The translations under genes were made by a program, and so were the position numbers. 6,599 bases of DNA from AM-2324 sp964225135 (GTDB taxonomy: Bacteria; Bacteroidota; Bacteroidia; Chitinophagales; Saprospiraceae), in the NCBI GenBank assembly GCA_964225135.1, contig CAXQNQ010000273.1:1-6599 (forward strand). Direction: 5' to 3'. The notes beneath the pieces were generated by a model, which was given only the letters and a program-made list of their open reading frames with translations, made no database searches and was not told the origin of the DNA. Below are positions 5,911-6,599 of this stretch, in pieces (position 1 is the first letter of the stretch; every line of letters starts with the position of its first letter).

Positions 5911-6267
5911 ATGAACAGAATCATTTTTTATATTATCATTTTTGCTGGCTTTTTATCTCCAATTTCTTTGGATGGAAAAGATTATCCGCTTCAATCACAA
6001 GTAAACTTGTCTTATGAGAACCATATAATAGCAGATGATATCTTAAACAAAATTAAGAATATAACTGCTAAGCAATTAGATATTAAAGTTGATGACATTA
6101 CATTGGAATCAAATTTCATCAATGATTTGGGAGCAAGTGAATTAGATGTTGTTGAAATTATTTTGGCAGCAGAGAAAGAATTTGATTTTAAGATTCCAGA
6201 TGAGGATGCTTGGAATCTACATACTGTAAGAGATTTATGCAATTATATTAAAGAAAATTATAACTAA
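5911..6267 (+). CDS. Acyl-carrier-protein-like protein with signal peptide and no phosphopantetheine serine
   Basis: This is a 118-residue protein. Residues 1 to about 22 form a signal peptide or N-terminal anchor: MNR, then the hydrophobic IIFYIIIFAGFL, with possible cleavage near SLDG-KD and no lipobox Cys. Residues of about 40-117 match acyl carrier protein over its full length: helix I DDILNKIKNI, then DDITLESNFINDLGA, helix II LDVVEIILAAEKEF, the IPDEDA motif, and a last helix TVRDLCNYIKE. The attachment motif DSL is replaced by Ser76-Glu77-Leu78, so the residue normally modified with 4'-phosphopantetheine is Glu. Ordinary ACPs are cytosolic and carry acyl chains in fatty-acid or polyketide synthesis; this one appears exported and unable to be charged. 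M1 is the only methionine. A TTG start at 5968 would give a cytosolic form, but the ATG lies in a block shared with the decarboxylase start. A scaffold or binding role is a guess. Confidence 0.82.
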   Translation: MNRIIFYIIIFAGFLSPISLDGKDYPLQSQVNLSYENHIIADDILNKIKNITAKQLDIKVDDITLESNFINDLGASELDVVEIILAAEKEFDFKIPDEDAWNLHTVRDLCNYIKENYN

Positions 6268-6302
6268 GTATTAGTGTCATTTAATAAAAAAATAATCGTG
6301 CT

Positions 6303-6599
6303 ATGAGTACAACACCAGAGCACGATGCCAGAATAGCAAACATGACTTTTGCCTCTGTATATCCACATTATGTAACCAAGGTAGAAAAGAAAGGAAGGTC
6401 CGTTGCTGAATTACATCAAGTCATTGAATGGTTGACAGGATTTGACGAGGAGAAGTTGCAGGAGTTAATTAGCTCAAAAGCTACGTTTGAAACGTTCTTT
6501 GCACAGGCCAATTTACATCCTAATGCACACTTGATTACAGGATCCATTTGTGGCTACAAAATTCAGGAGATTCAAACTCCTTTGACTCGTGAAGCACGA
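6303..6599 (+). CDS. DUF2200 family protein (partial, runs off the window)
   Basis: The first 99 codons are present and the frame is open to the window edge. The sequence matches the DUF2200 pattern as I remember it: MTFASVYPHYVTKVEKKGRS near residues 14-33, IEWLTGFDEEKLQELI, ATFETFFAQA, the segment LITGSICGYKIQEIQTPL, then the final visible residues TREAR. DUF2200 proteins are small (about 110-120 residues), cytosolic and of unknown function, so only the last few codons should be missing. There is no signal peptide, unlike the upstream genes. The ATG is 35 bp after the ACP-like stop with no clear terminator between, so the two could be co-transcribed. A functional link is not implied. Confidence 0.87.
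   Translation, partial: MSTTPEHDARIANMTFASVYPHYVTKVEKKGRSVAELHQVIEWLTGFDEEKLQELISSKATFETFFAQANLHPNAHLITGSICGYKIQEIQTPLTREAR

Larger units (their letters stand above)
5633..5946 (+). repeat. Direct repeat, copy B (between decarboxylase and ACP-like genes)
   Basis: This is the second copy of the 3935-4250 repeat. It begins within the last codons of the decarboxylase gene (AGAAGAGAAGTAGAAAG against AGAAAAGAAGTAGAAAG). It carries a truncated sorting-domain frame, the same trailer CAGAAGCTTTAAAC and a related intergenic region, and it ends about 36 bases inside the ACP-like gene. The two downstream proteins therefore start alike: MNRAIFYALIFG and MNRIIFYIIIFA. No transposase or target-site signature accompanies it, which points to duplication or recombination rather than an insertion sequence. 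Confidence 0.88.

Noticed and set aside
3935..5946. Composite transposon or insertion-sequence origin for the repeats
   Set aside because: No transposase gene, terminal inverted repeats or target duplications are visible, and the repeats contain parts of host-type genes in matching order.
6012..6242. Minus-strand open frame of 76 codons
   Set aside because: It is antisense to the ACP domain, whose conserved sequence shows the real coding strand; its serine-rich product is typical of a shadow frame.
5911..6267. Housekeeping acyl carrier protein (acpP)
   Set aside because: The attachment serine is replaced by Glu, a signal-like segment precedes the domain, and no fatty-acid synthesis genes are adjacent.

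Overview
The window is AT-rich, all detectable genes lie on the + strand, and it looks like a chromosomal piece from a member of the Bacteroidota (marine Cytophagales- or Flavobacteriia-like). The evidence for this is a C-terminal type IX secretion (T9SS) sorting domain, two lipoproteins with Bacteroidota-style signals, exact TAnnTTTG promoter boxes, and starts with weak Shine-Dalgarno sequences. No gene-free stretch exceeds 300 bases. No tRNA, rRNA, CRISPR array, transposase or integrase was seen.

Layout. Bases 1-146 hold the tail of a small CBU_0592-like membrane protein. Bases 314-1456 encode an exported coiled-coil protein with no recognised family. Bases 1563-3104 encode a large unrecognised lipoprotein whose C-terminal part is rich in Trp and Tyr. 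Bases 3209-4054 encode a small T9SS cargo protein (signal peptide, an all-beta module resembling carbohydrate-associated domains, sorting domain); a perfect 12-bp dyad around a promoter-like box precedes it. Bases 4215-5645 encode a lipoprotein of the phosphatidylserine-decarboxylase superfamily with the two-domain layout (PSDC-type N-terminal domain plus PSD domain) also seen in fungal PsiD-type amino-acid decarboxylases. Bases 5911-6267 encode an acyl-carrier-protein-like protein that carries a signal peptide and lacks the phosphopantetheine serine. Bases 6303-6599 begin a DUF2200 protein that runs off the window.

The most distinctive structure is an imperfect direct repeat of about 315 bp (3935-4250 and 5633-5946) flanking the decarboxylase gene. 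Each copy contains the 3' end of a T9SS sorting-domain reading frame, the following intergenic region, and the first 12 codons of the next gene. The second copy therefore leaves an orphan half sorting domain fused out of frame to the 3' end of the decarboxylase gene, and it gives the ACP-like gene a leader and signal-peptide start related to that of the decarboxylase gene. I infer a past tandem duplication or recombination that built a chimeric exported ACP-like gene.

How the genes work together is not established. Six of the seven genes encode envelope or exported products. The PSD-like lipoprotein and the ACP-like protein share related leaders and so may be co-expressed; a joint envelope function is speculation.
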